From positions 1 to 35,552 of the forward strand of contig JAJZNX010000055.1 in the NCBI GenBank assembly GCA_021852275.1: a stretch of 35,552 bases of DNA, in the 5' to 3' direction. Below the pieces are notes generated by a model, which was not told the origin of the DNA, made no database searches, and saw only the letters and a program-made list of their open reading frames with translations. Origin of the DNA: Planctomycetota bacterium. Lineage in GTDB: Bacteria; Planctomycetota; Phycisphaerae; WQYP01. Below, piece after piece: positions 23,797-31,731 of this stretch (the first letter of the stretch is position 1; every line of letters starts with the position of its first letter). The position numbers and the translations under genes were made by a program.

Positions 23797-26709
23797 ATGA
23801 CCAAACATGCGGCCACAGTAATAGTTACCATAATTTTTGCGGGATTGTTGTGCCAGCCGGCGATGGCCGCGGATTGGCCGCTGAACCTGACACCTTTTGC
23901 CAATCGGGCGTTTGTGGATCACGGGAGCGGTCACGGCAGGAGAGGCTGGTCGGCCCAGGGGCCGCAGAATTCGCTCCATGGCATGAAGCCGGGATTAAGA
24001 GTTTTTTCCGGAATTCAGTTTCGCATTCTGAATCCGAAGACGAATCATGGGGCGGCTGTGCTGACTTTTGACGGTGCCGCCAGCCGCAGCCGCCTGTTCA
24101 AAGCTGTGATTCCGGTTTCTGAAAGAGTTAACACTTCAAACAAGCCGCTGAATTTATACCTGCTGCATACCGCATGTTGGGCCAGCGGCCCCGCGGGTCG
24201 TTTGGTGGGCACCATTCATGTGCGCTACGCCCGTGGTCCAGGCGCGATCTTTCATGTTCGCACCGGACGGGACATCGCCGATTGGTGGAACCCCGGCGAT
24301 CAATCCAATGCCCGCGTGGCGTACACCGAAAATAATGGCTCGGCCATGGTGGGTGTGTATGTTTCGCGTTTTACGCTGCCGGCAGGCTGGGGCCGGCCGC
24401 GCAGCATTACCCTGCAAACAGCTAAAGGACCGGTGTGGATTGTGCTGGCGGCAAGCCTGTCTACCAAGAATGTTCACATGGTTGGCGAAACGCAGGTAAT
24501 TCGAGCCGGCCCGCAATGGAAACCTGTGAACCTCAACAATTTAATGGTAAAACGCGGCACGGCACTGGACCTTTCTTTTTTGGTGCCCAAGCCCGCAGGC
24601 CGATATGGTTTTGTGCACGTCAACCGCCGTGGACAACTGGTATTCGCCGATCGACCGGCGCAACCAGTGCGATTTATCTGCGATTCGTACAACATGGCGG
24701 TGGTTCAAAACACGCTGGCACCATTCACGAAAACCACAATGAATGAGTTCGCACAACAGGAAGCCCGTATGGGCATCAACGCGCTGCGACCGCATAATCT
24801 CGACGCATTTCTGATGGATGGATCAACTCGCGATGGGGTGTTGGACGCCGGGCAACTCAAATTATGGGATTACTTCTCGGCGGCCCTGAAAAAACGGGGT
24901 ATTTATTTGTTCCTGGACCTGACCACATATTCATTATTCAACAAGGACAACATCTGGATTGGTGGAGGTGCCAAACGACACTTCGACACGCGCATTTATT
25001 GGGATCCATACGTGCGCCGAGTATGGGTAAAGGGCGTAACTGAACTATTGGACCACGTGAACCCGTATACGGGCCTGGCGCTGAAAAATAATCCTCAGGT
25101 CGTGGTGCTGCAAACGCGCAATGAATCCACGCTCTTTAAGTTTCTGGTGATTAATCACGCCCGGCCGCATCCGGGCTTGTGCAAGCTGTTTAACCAGTGG
25201 CTTAAGAAACGCTATGGATCCACCGTGGCGCTGCGTCAAGCCTGGACGGTCCGCCACCACAGCACGGACACGTGCTATCTGCCCATAAACGAAAAATTGG
25301 GGAACGTTCAGTTCCCGACCAACATCTATCGCGGACCGGCCGCGAAGGATTTTCAGCGGTTCTGCATTGATACGGATCAGAACCTGTTCCTGTGGATGCA
25401 GAGAGTACTCAAGCGGCTGGGGGCCAGAGTGCCCGCGACCGATTTTAATTACATTCCCAGTTACGACCTGACCTTTACACGCGATGTGCTGCCGCTGGTG
25501 GATATGCACTGCTACCATGAACATCCCAGTGCCTACGCTGCACCAGGCTCATATCAATTGGGCTTAAGCGCGTTAAATCCCCAGGACCCGATGGGATATT
25601 TATGCACGCTGGCCGGTGCCCGCCAATGGGGCAAACCCTTCACCGTCAGTGAAACGGGCGAACCTTTCTGGAACAAATGGCGTTTTGAATCCGGCCTGTG
25701 CTGGCCGGCCATGGCTGCACTGCAGGGATGGAACCTGGTATCTCAGTTTGGGCAGGCAGTGCTGTTGAATATCCACAATCCCCGCTGTCATCCGCTTCAG
25801 CCATTTCTGGTCGGCCTTGATCCACCCAACCGGGCGGCCCAGTACATGGCCGCCCTGCTTTACCTGCGCGGCGACGTAAAGCCTTCACCGCACCGCATTG
25901 AAATGCGTCTGAACCGCCCGAAAATCATTCAAGAAAGCCAGGGAAACAACGGCGTTTCCACCTACCTTGCGCGACTGGCCCTGCTGGCCGGCTTTGGTTG
26001 CCGCGTAACCCACGATCCCAGGGCCGCAGCCGTCGCTCCGTTTCATCCAAATCTGATGCTGACGCCGACGGGCGGAAGTAACGTGGCGCTAAGTGTACAG
26101 GCCTCCAATGTCATGGCGCACGGCGGGGGTCTCGGTCGCCTTGAGGCTGTGGTAAAATATCTTAAGCAGCAAAAAATACTATCCAGAAAGAATCGCACCG
26201 ATGTGAAAAAGGGCGAATATGAAAGTGATACCGGACAGATTTTCATCGACACCCGGCACAACCATATTCAGGTGGTTACCGCCACCAGCGAAGGCGGTAC
26301 GGTGCTCCGCCATGCGCGGATGCACCTGCCTGGCTTATGGGTGCAGAATGATGGCACTCCTGCGGCGATATTCTTGGGTGCGCTGGACCGCCAACGGCTC
26401 CAACACAGCTCAAGGCTGCTGCTGATTGTGGCGGCGAATGCCGCCAACTCCGGCATGGAACTTCGCAGCCACGGCCAGATTTTAGAGCGGCTTGGCTACT
26501 TGCCGGTGCTGGCACGTATTGTCCATTTGAACATTCGTATCCGGCACAGCCATCCACGCCGTCTGAAGCTTTGGGCCCTGGCTTTTAATGGCACCCGGAT
26601 GGTACAGATTCCCCTCAAGGTAATCTGGCATGATGAAGTCGCGGCGGTCATTAACACCGGCATTTTTCCCGGCGGTCCGACCCCCTTCTTTGAACTTGGA
26701 TATAAATGA
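23797..26709 (+). CDS. Large exported clan GH-A glycosidase-like protein
   Basis: 970 residues. Signal peptide ATVIVTIIFAGLLCQPAMA (cleavage near residue 24). Residues about 30-290 are beta-rich, unassigned. A TIM barrel (about 290-720) holds LQTRNEST with candidate acid/base E443 (NE pair at the end of a strand) and TVSETGEPFW with candidate nucleophile E619, plus DMHCYHEHP before it; this is the GH-A layout (GH5/GH42-like). The last 250 residues are beta-rich. The start ATG has AGGA 7 nt upstream. It follows the pilin-like gene by 110 bp in unit B and probably depolymerises glycan in the periplasm or outside. Substrate unknown. A coding-like frame continues past its stop, see the next entry. 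Confidence 0.8.
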   Translation: MTKHAATVIVTIIFAGLLCQPAMAADWPLNLTPFANRAFVDHGSGHGRRGWSAQGPQNSLHGMKPGLRVFSGIQFRILNPKTNHGAAVLTFDGAASRSRLFKAVIPVSERVNTSNKPLNLYLLHTACWASGPAGRLVGTIHVRYARGPGAIFHVRTGRDIADWWNPGDQSNARVAYTENNGSAMVGVYVSRFTLPAGWGRPRSITLQTAKGPVWIVLAASLSTKNVHMVGETQVIRAGPQWKPVNLNNLMVKRGTALDLSFLVPKPAGRYGFVHVNRRGQLVFADRPAQPVRFICDSYNMAVVQNTLAPFTKTTMNEFAQQEARMGINALRPHNLDAFLMDGSTRDGVLDAGQLKLWDYFSAALKKRGIYLFLDLTTYSLFNKDNIWIGGGAKRHFDTRIYWDPYVRRVWVKGVTELLDHVNPYTGLALKNNPQVVVLQTRNESTLFKFLVINHARPHPGLCKLFNQWLKKRYGSTVALRQAWTVRHHSTDTCYLPINEKLGNVQFPTNIYRGPAAKDFQRFCIDTDQNLFLWMQRVLKRLGARVPATDFNYIPSYDLTFTRDVLPLVDMHCYHEHPSAYAAPGSYQLGLSALNPQDPMGYLCTLAGARQWGKPFTVSETGEPFWNKWRFESGLCWPAMAALQGWNLVSQFGQAVLLNIHNPRCHPLQPFLVGLDPPNRAAQYMAALLYLRGDVKPSPHRIEMRLNRPKIIQESQGNNGVSTYLARLALLAGFGCRVTHDPRAAAVAPFHPNLMLTPTGGSNVALSVQASNVMAHGGGLGRLEAVVKYLKQQKILSRKNRTDVKKGEYESDTGQIFIDTRHNHIQVVTATSEGGTVLRHARMHLPGLWVQNDGTPAAIFLGALDRQRLQHSSRLLLIVAANAANSGMELRSHGQILERLGYLPVLARIVHLNIRIRHSHPRRLKLWALAFNGTRMVQIPLKVIWHDEVAAVINTGIFPGGPTPFFELGYK

Positions 26710-26827
26710 GCAGAATCTCAGCGGCGAGGCCGCGTACCTGGAACCCTTGCAGACGATGCGCCGGGAGTTGCTGGGCCGCTGGTTTGCCGTGGAGAAGCAA
26801 TACCCACTGCAGACAGGCCAATATTAG
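26705..26827 (+). pseudogene. Coding-like remnant frame after the exported glycosidase
   Basis: In a frame shifted relative to the glycosidase, about 40 codons read like a natural C-terminus (AYLEPLQTMRRELLGRWF) up to a TAG at 26825-26827. It has no own start. It could be the lost end of the upstream gene after a frameshift or a scrap of another gene. Weak evidence. Confidence 0.28.
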
Positions 26828-26841
26828 AGGAAATTGATGCC

Positions 26842-27801
26842 ATGTTGATCAACTGTTATTATTATGCACCGCACAATCATTCTCTGCTGGCGGATCATTT
26901 GGATTGGGACTTGGAACTGATGGCCAAACTGGGCACCGATATCGTATCGGTCTGCGTGGCGGAATCGCACCTGCGGAATTGGCACGGTCCACGCCTTCAA
27001 CGTGTGGTGAATCGAATACACGCACACGGGATGAAGACGCACGCGGTACCCAATCGCTGGGCGGGGCTGGTGGCGGGTTGGATGGATGGATTTGGGGACT
27101 TCACCGCTGATCATCCGGAAACGCGCATTCAGGATGCCCAGGGACGTATCAAGCCCAACTGCGAAAGGCCCAGTTGCGTCAACCATCCTCTGGTGCGAGC
27201 GCATTTTGAGCAAACCCTGGATCAATTATTGACAAAGTTTGATTTTGACGGGTTGATATGGGATGAACCACATGGCAGCGACCCCTGCTTTTGTCAGTAC
27301 TGCAACTCGCAGCGCAACACGGCACCGGCGCAAAGTTGGTACCAGTCGCGTTTTGCCGCCTTTTTGGACCAATGCAGTCAATACGCCAAATGCCAACGCC
27401 AGAACCTGGTGGTAAGCGTATTTGTTCAGCCGGATCAGGATGATCTTCTCCGGCAACTGCTTCAGACTCAACACATCGACTACATCGGCTCGGATGGCCA
27501 CATCCGCAGTGAGGAACACCTCATGCATCGGATGAAGGTGACGATTTTTGACGCCTACGCGAAGTATTATCCGCAGTTGCGGGCTGCGGGCAAGAAAACC
27601 TTATTCCTTTTGGAAGCGCAGCGGCATCGCGATGAAGACCTGGATGATTATCTGGTCAATCTGGAACGGGCATTCGCGCTGCCGATGGACCATCTGATGT
27701 ACTATTTTTGCGCCCAGGAAATGCTGACTCCGGCCAAGGAAAAGATTTTTGTCGAGGCTACCTGGAAGGCCGTTTCAGCATTGAAGGAGCGTGGCCGCTG
27801 A
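26842..27801 (+). CDS. Putative TIM-barrel glycosidase-like protein
   Basis: 319 residues, no signal peptide. INCYYYAPHN at the start, DIVSVCVAESHLRNW, and FDFDGLIWDEPHG (about 134-146) with an acidic pair at a strand end resemble clan GH-A/GH10-like or alpha-galactosidase-type barrels. A CFCQYC motif follows directly, an unusual Cys cluster that could bind metal. I do not recognise a named family. GAGG lies 11 nt before the ATG. Last gene of unit B, 44 bp before the unit C promoter module. Likely cytoplasmic. Confidence 0.6.
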   Translation: MLINCYYYAPHNHSLLADHLDWDLELMAKLGTDIVSVCVAESHLRNWHGPRLQRVVNRIHAHGMKTHAVPNRWAGLVAGWMDGFGDFTADHPETRIQDAQGRIKPNCERPSCVNHPLVRAHFEQTLDQLLTKFDFDGLIWDEPHGSDPCFCQYCNSQRNTAPAQSWYQSRFAAFLDQCSQYAKCQRQNLVVSVFVQPDQDDLLRQLLQTQHIDYIGSDGHIRSEEHLMHRMKVTIFDAYAKYYPQLRAAGKKTLFLLEAQRHRDEDLDDYLVNLERAFALPMDHLMYYFCAQEMLTPAKEKIFVEATWKAVSALKERGR

Positions 27802-27845
27802 AACAATTGCCGGCGTGTTAAGCAGCACAACGGCATTAAATCAGG

Positions 27846-27911
27846 TGATAAAAGATCGTCCTTTGGTGATACAAGAATGTACTATACACGGGTCGGGCTG
27901 ATTGTTATGCT
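27846..27911 (+). promoter_or_regulatory. Shared promoter/operator module, copy C
   Basis: Direct repeats TGATAAAAGA (27846-27855) and TGATACAAGA (27867-27876), -35 TATACA (27883-27888), 17-bp spacer, extended -10 TGT-TATGCT (hexamer 27906-27911). It starts only 44 bp after the last gene of unit B. Confidence 0.75.
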
Positions 27912-27917
27912 TTTAAT

Positions 27918-28024
27918 AGAACGATGCGGCAGTCCGGTTGTTACAGTCAATATTTCGTTGACGGGCCGGGTAAGAAGTTGAACGTAAATTCTATGCCGTA
28001 GGTTTTCTGATGAGGAGTAGCATT
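27918..28024 (+). ncRNA. Structured 5' untranslated leader, copy C (covarying)
   Basis: Outer stem TCCGG 27933-27937 with CCGGG 27966-27970; inner stem GTCAAT 27946-27951 with GTTGAC 27957-27962, loop ATTTC. Against copy B, two G-C pairs became A-T, a T-G became T-A and a C-G became T-G, all keeping pairing. The second hairpin of A/B is replaced by a weak AGAA/TTCT stem. The ribosome site GAGGAG is at 28012-28017. Confidence 0.65.
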
Positions 28025-29065
28025 ATGAATCGCAACAATAGCAGCAAGTGGTCCATCACCATGGTCGCGGCGGCGGTCGCAGGCTTGTGCGGTATTTATC
28101 CCGCTGCCGGTGCGATCGATACATTTACCAACACCAATAGTAATTGGGATACAGCAACTAACTGGAGTCTGGGCGCGGTTCCCACGGCGACAGATACTGC
28201 GGAAGTCGGTTTTATTTCCGGTTCTGCAAGCACCGCAACGATCAAATCTGGCGATAACCTCGCAGCCGGCAGCGTCGTGCTCGGTGATGGCAACAATAGC
28301 GACCGGGGACAGATATTTTTCGATGGCGGCACATTGACGGTGGGCGGCGGCACCGGCAGCATTACCACCGGCAGTGGAACTGCGGATGGATGGATCATTT
28401 TCCAAAATGATTACAACAATACCCCCAGCGGGTACGCGGCAACAACCATTAATGCAACAACCGTCAACGTGGACAGTGTCTTCATTGGCCAAGGCACCGG
28501 CGGAGGTGAATATATTATTCCTGTGGGACAGTCGTGGTCCGGCGGCGGCAGCTTGGTCTTAGGCAACGCCAACGGCAATCTAAATCCTGGACTGGGGATA
28601 CTCACCATTAACGGTAGCGCATCGTTTCCGACGGTCGATGTGGCCGTCGGCGCGGTCAACTACACATCAGATCTTACCATGAGCGACGTTGGGATATTGT
28701 CTGCAAAAACCCTGACTTACGGCAGCTTATCGTCAACCAGCTTGGCGGTTTCCGGATTTAGTACCGGCCAATACAGCCAGATCGGTGGCATAACGGGTGG
28801 GACGGCAACGTTTGCCGGCACGTTGAATCTTAATCTGGCGGGTGTAACGGGGCCGGGCAGTGCCCAGGTATTTAATTTTTCCAATTACAGCGGCACCTTC
28901 GGCACTGTGAATGTCGCCGGCCTGGCATCGGGGCTGACGGCATCTTTTGACGCAGCCAATGGAACGGTCACGGTCAGTTCGGTACCCGAACCAGCCGCGA
29001 TGGGGCTGATGGCTGCTGCGGGTGTCGGCCTGCTGTTGGTGGGCCGTAAACGTAAACAGGCCTGA
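28025..29065 (+). CDS. PEP-CTERM sorting-domain protein, unit C
   Basis: 346 residues, exported. Signal peptide WSITMVAAAVAGLCGIYPAAG (about 9-29). The body is a Gly/Asn/Thr-rich beta structure starting WDTATNWSLGAVPTATDTAE, like the protein of unit B; it is shorter and I see no clear PATR repeat. The region before the sorting signal (SGFSTGQYSQIGG, NLAGVTGPGSAQVFNFSNYS) also matches its unit B relative. C-terminus VPEPAAMG, hydrophobic helix, GRKRKQA. ATG 28025 with GAGGAG 7 nt upstream. First gene of unit C. Confidence 0.87.
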   Translation: MNRNNSSKWSITMVAAAVAGLCGIYPAAGAIDTFTNTNSNWDTATNWSLGAVPTATDTAEVGFISGSASTATIKSGDNLAAGSVVLGDGNNSDRGQIFFDGGTLTVGGGTGSITTGSGTADGWIIFQNDYNNTPSGYAATTINATTVNVDSVFIGQGTGGGEYIIPVGQSWSGGGSLVLGNANGNLNPGLGILTINGSASFPTVDVAVGAVNYTSDLTMSDVGILSAKTLTYGSLSSTSLAVSGFSTGQYSQIGGITGGTATFAGTLNLNLAGVTGPGSAQVFNFSNYSGTFGTVNVAGLASGLTASFDAANGTVTVSSVPEPAAMGLMAAAGVGLLLVGRKRKQA

Positions 29066-30139
29066 CCGCACACTTTTTAAGCAGGCCGATGGCGCATATA
29101 GTGCTACCGGCCTCTTTTCAACTGGCGCGACGGCAGGCGACGGACCAGCCATATACGTATTTCGGCGGCAATGCGGTTGGCTGCATAGTCGGCGGTGAGA
29201 GTGACAAGGGAGGAGTGTTGTTGTCCAGGCAAAAGAGTTACCCATGAAATACGCACAAACCTATCGTCTCCGCATTGTCCGCTTCCGCCGGCCCCTGCAC
29301 GGTTTTACCCTGGTGGAACTCTTAGTGGTGATTTTGATCATCAGTATTTTGATTGCGCTGCTCTTGCCGGCATTGGCCTCGGCAGTCAAGCTGGGGCGGC
29401 AAACGGTGTGTCTTAGTAACCTGCAGCAAATAGGTCTGGCCTACGGCATGTACGCCACGGATTATTCCGACCGCTATCCGCCGGCCTATTTTGATCCACT
29501 CAATATGGGAGTGTCATACACGGGCACGGCCAATGGCTCGTCTTGGGTACAGTATATAGCGCCCTATCTCTCCCAAGGTGGGCCATATATCAATTCTTCC
29601 CAAGGGCTCCAGTGGTATTATCAGCGTATCGCTTTGGTCCATTCGCAGGCGATGATCTGTCCGCAAGCCTGGATGAATCAACAAGCGGGGGCGCCGTATT
29701 CCAATCCCTCCACCTACGGAGCTAACCGCGACTTGGAACCCTGGCTGCCGCAGAGCCAGTTGTCTATTAACAGTTATTTTCCCATGCCGATCCGGATGGT
29801 GGACCCCGCTTCAACCTGCCTGTTGGCCGATGGCAATTTTCAGATTCAGAACGGTAGTGTGGGTTATTGGTTTGCTTATGTGGCAACGGATTCGGGCAAT
29901 TATCCGTTGCGTCCGCCGGGCTGGGTGGAATCCACCACCACCACCGGCCCCGGTGAAGGCGTTTTTACCGCCGGTGAAACTACCGGTTCGGTGCATCCAG
30001 GCGGAGATAATGTGCTTTTCGCCGATTTCCATGCGGCAACTTTGCCGGCCGCATCCATACCCACCGTGTCCATTCCGCACGATGGCCCGCCCTGGGGCAC
30101 AACCAGTGCCCAGGCTGTGATGTTCTGGACCGGCCAATA
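29026..30139 (+). repeat. Long direct repeat, copy 2
   Basis: Second copy of the 1114-bp repeat (first at 22572-23685). Mismatches at 30044 and 30050 against copy 1. It ends just before the third base of the stop codon, TAG here and TAA in copy 1. Confidence 0.93.
29083..29119 (+). terminator. Hairpin between PEP-CTERM and pilin-like genes, unit C
   Basis: Identical to the unit B hairpin: AGGCCG with CGGCCT as base stem, ATATA loop, then CTTTTC. Part of the long direct repeat. Confidence 0.6.
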
Positions 30140-30140
30140 G
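29244..30140 (+). CDS. Type IV pilin-like protein with N-methylation motif (copy 2)
   Basis: 298 residues, the same protein sequence as the gene at 22790: prepilin signal with cleavage after G20 and E25 at +5, and the degenerate end motif ADFH. Lies inside the long direct repeat with its upstream hairpin and ribosome site. It is followed, 103 bp later, by the MFS transporter gene, which has its own promoter candidate. Keeping two identical copies while the adjoining PEP-CTERM bodies diverged suggests gene conversion or very recent duplication. Confidence 0.88.
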   Translation: MKYAQTYRLRIVRFRRPLHGFTLVELLVVILIISILIALLLPALASAVKLGRQTVCLSNLQQIGLAYGMYATDYSDRYPPAYFDPLNMGVSYTGTANGSSWVQYIAPYLSQGGPYINSSQGLQWYYQRIALVHSQAMICPQAWMNQQAGAPYSNPSTYGANRDLEPWLPQSQLSINSYFPMPIRMVDPASTCLLADGNFQIQNGSVGYWFAYVATDSGNYPLRPPGWVESTTTTGPGEGVFTAGETTGSVHPGGDNVLFADFHAATLPAASIPTVSIPHDGPPWGTTSAQAVMFWTGQ

Positions 30141-30181
30141 CATCGCGCTTGGCCCTGATCGTTAAACCTTTTTGGTAGCAT

Positions 30182-30210
30182 TTGACGCTTGTAGTATCCG
30201 TAGCTATTGT
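30182..30210 (+). promoter_or_regulatory. Candidate sigma-70 promoter for the MFS gene
   Basis: TTGACG (30182-30187, 5/6 match), 17-bp spacer, TATTGT (30205-30210, 4/6). It lies 34 bp before the MFS start and would allow basal transporter expression independent of the shared module. Confidence 0.5.
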
Positions 30211-30243
30211 ACAATGGATTTGGTCGGCAAAGGAAAAAAATAA

Positions 30244-31701
30244 ATGGTTGACGGTTCCCCCAGTGCCGTTCTCTCCACCGAAAAGGATTCCGCAGGCTCT
30301 CACTGCTCTACCGCGATGGTTCCTGAAGAGTTCACGCAGGATTCCAAATATCGCCTCGGAACACTGCATTATACGGTGCGGCAACTGGTCTTTTTGTTTA
30401 TCTGGCTGCTGTTTGGAAATTTCTGTTTTATATTTTTTGAACAGATCTTTGGCCGGATGATGCCGCTGTACTTAAAGCAGCTTCACGCGGATAACACCGT
30501 TATCGGCCTGCTTACCGGCAGCATCGCGGGGCTGGTCAACGTCCTTTTCTTGCCGAATATCAGCATGGCCACGGACCGTTTCCGCAGCCGCCTGGGCAGA
30601 CGGATACCCTTTTTGCTCTGGTCAACACCCTGCACGGTGCTGTCTTTGATGCTGATCGGCTACGGACCGGAAATCAGCCGGTGGCTGCACACCACGGTTC
30701 CCATCCTGCGGGTGTTTTCCCTGGGTGCGATGACCCTGGTATTGCTGGGATTATTCACCGTAAGCTGGCATTTTTTTAACATGGTGCTGGTGAACCTGTT
30801 TAATTTTCTGGTGCGCGATGTGGTGCCGCAGCCGCTCATCGCCCGGTATGTATCTCTGGGAACCGTTATCAATATTACCGCATCGATGCTGTTCACCTGG
30901 TTCATCTTTCCGCATATTCTCATCAATCGAAAAATTATCTGTGTGGTGGTCGGGCTGATTTATCTCACCGCCTTCATGCTGATGTGCTGGCAGGTGAAGG
31001 AGGGAAAATACCCGCCGCCGGAACCACGGCCCGCGGGCGGTTTTTTTGCCAATTACCTCAAGTCCTTTTTCACCTATTTCCGGGAATGTTTGTCGGTGCC
31101 GATTTACCGCAATTTTGTGATTGTCTATGCCCTGATGGTGGCCGCCGGAAGCACGGCCCCGTTTTCGCTGCTGTTTTTAAAAAAGACCATTCACCTTTCC
31201 ATGACCGACATGGGCCGGGTGTTTACGCTGGGGTCGCTGCTTTCGGCGCTGGTGGTGTATCCGCTGGGATACTTGTGCAACCGGATGCATGCGATCCGGC
31301 TGATGCTTTTGGCGCTGGTCTGCATGACCGCGGGGACATTGCTGTCTTATTTTTTTATTAACGGACTGCACTCCTGGATACTCTTTACCGTCATTACCAT
31401 CGCCCCGGGCACCGCCTGGGGGCTTTCGATAAACACCTTCATGCTCAAGGTTTTTCCCGCGGAAAAGTTCGGCCAGTTTTTTTCCAGCATCAACGTGCTG
31501 GGGTTTGGCAGTATTTTCATCAGCAATTATCTGGTGGGCGTGTTCATGGATCTGGTGCACAGCAATTATCGCATGTCGTTTCTTATTACGTTTGTATGTT
31601 ATGCCGCGATGATTCCCATGCTCTACATGGTCTACCGGCACTGGCGGCGTCACGGTGGACCGCATCACTACGTGCCGCCGCTGCCGCAAAAGCGGATGTA
31701 A
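30244..31701 (+). CDS. MFS transporter, probable oligosaccharide/glycoside importer
   Basis: 485 residues with about 12 hydrophobic segments. A 50-residue polar N-terminus precedes the first (LVFLFIWLLFGNFCFIFF). The loop after helix 2 has MATDRFRSRLGRRIPFLLW, the MFS motif-A-like D-R-x(3)-GRR pattern of the glycoside-pentoside-hexuronide/sucrose-transporter branch. The central loop is short (VKEGKYPPPEPRPAGG). AAAGGA lies 8 nt before ATG 30244. It is the only transporter in the window and therefore the best candidate for bringing the degradation products into the cytoplasm. Substrate is inferred from neighbours only. Confidence 0.85.
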   Translation: MVDGSPSAVLSTEKDSAGSHCSTAMVPEEFTQDSKYRLGTLHYTVRQLVFLFIWLLFGNFCFIFFEQIFGRMMPLYLKQLHADNTVIGLLTGSIAGLVNVLFLPNISMATDRFRSRLGRRIPFLLWSTPCTVLSLMLIGYGPEISRWLHTTVPILRVFSLGAMTLVLLGLFTVSWHFFNMVLVNLFNFLVRDVVPQPLIARYVSLGTVINITASMLFTWFIFPHILINRKIICVVVGLIYLTAFMLMCWQVKEGKYPPPEPRPAGGFFANYLKSFFTYFRECLSVPIYRNFVIVYALMVAAGSTAPFSLLFLKKTIHLSMTDMGRVFTLGSLLSALVVYPLGYLCNRMHAIRLMLLALVCMTAGTLLSYFFINGLHSWILFTVITIAPGTAWGLSINTFMLKVFPAEKFGQFFSSINVLGFGSIFISNYLVGVFMDLVHSNYRMSFLITFVCYAAMIPMLYMVYRHWRRHGGPHHYVPPLPQKRM

Positions 31702-31731
31702 AATGTATTCGTGTGTTTCAAGGAGTACCGC

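Noticed and set aside
22572-30139. The long repeat as an insertion sequence or transposon
   Set aside because: No transposase, terminal inverted repeats or target-site duplication; the ends lie within homologous coding sequence.
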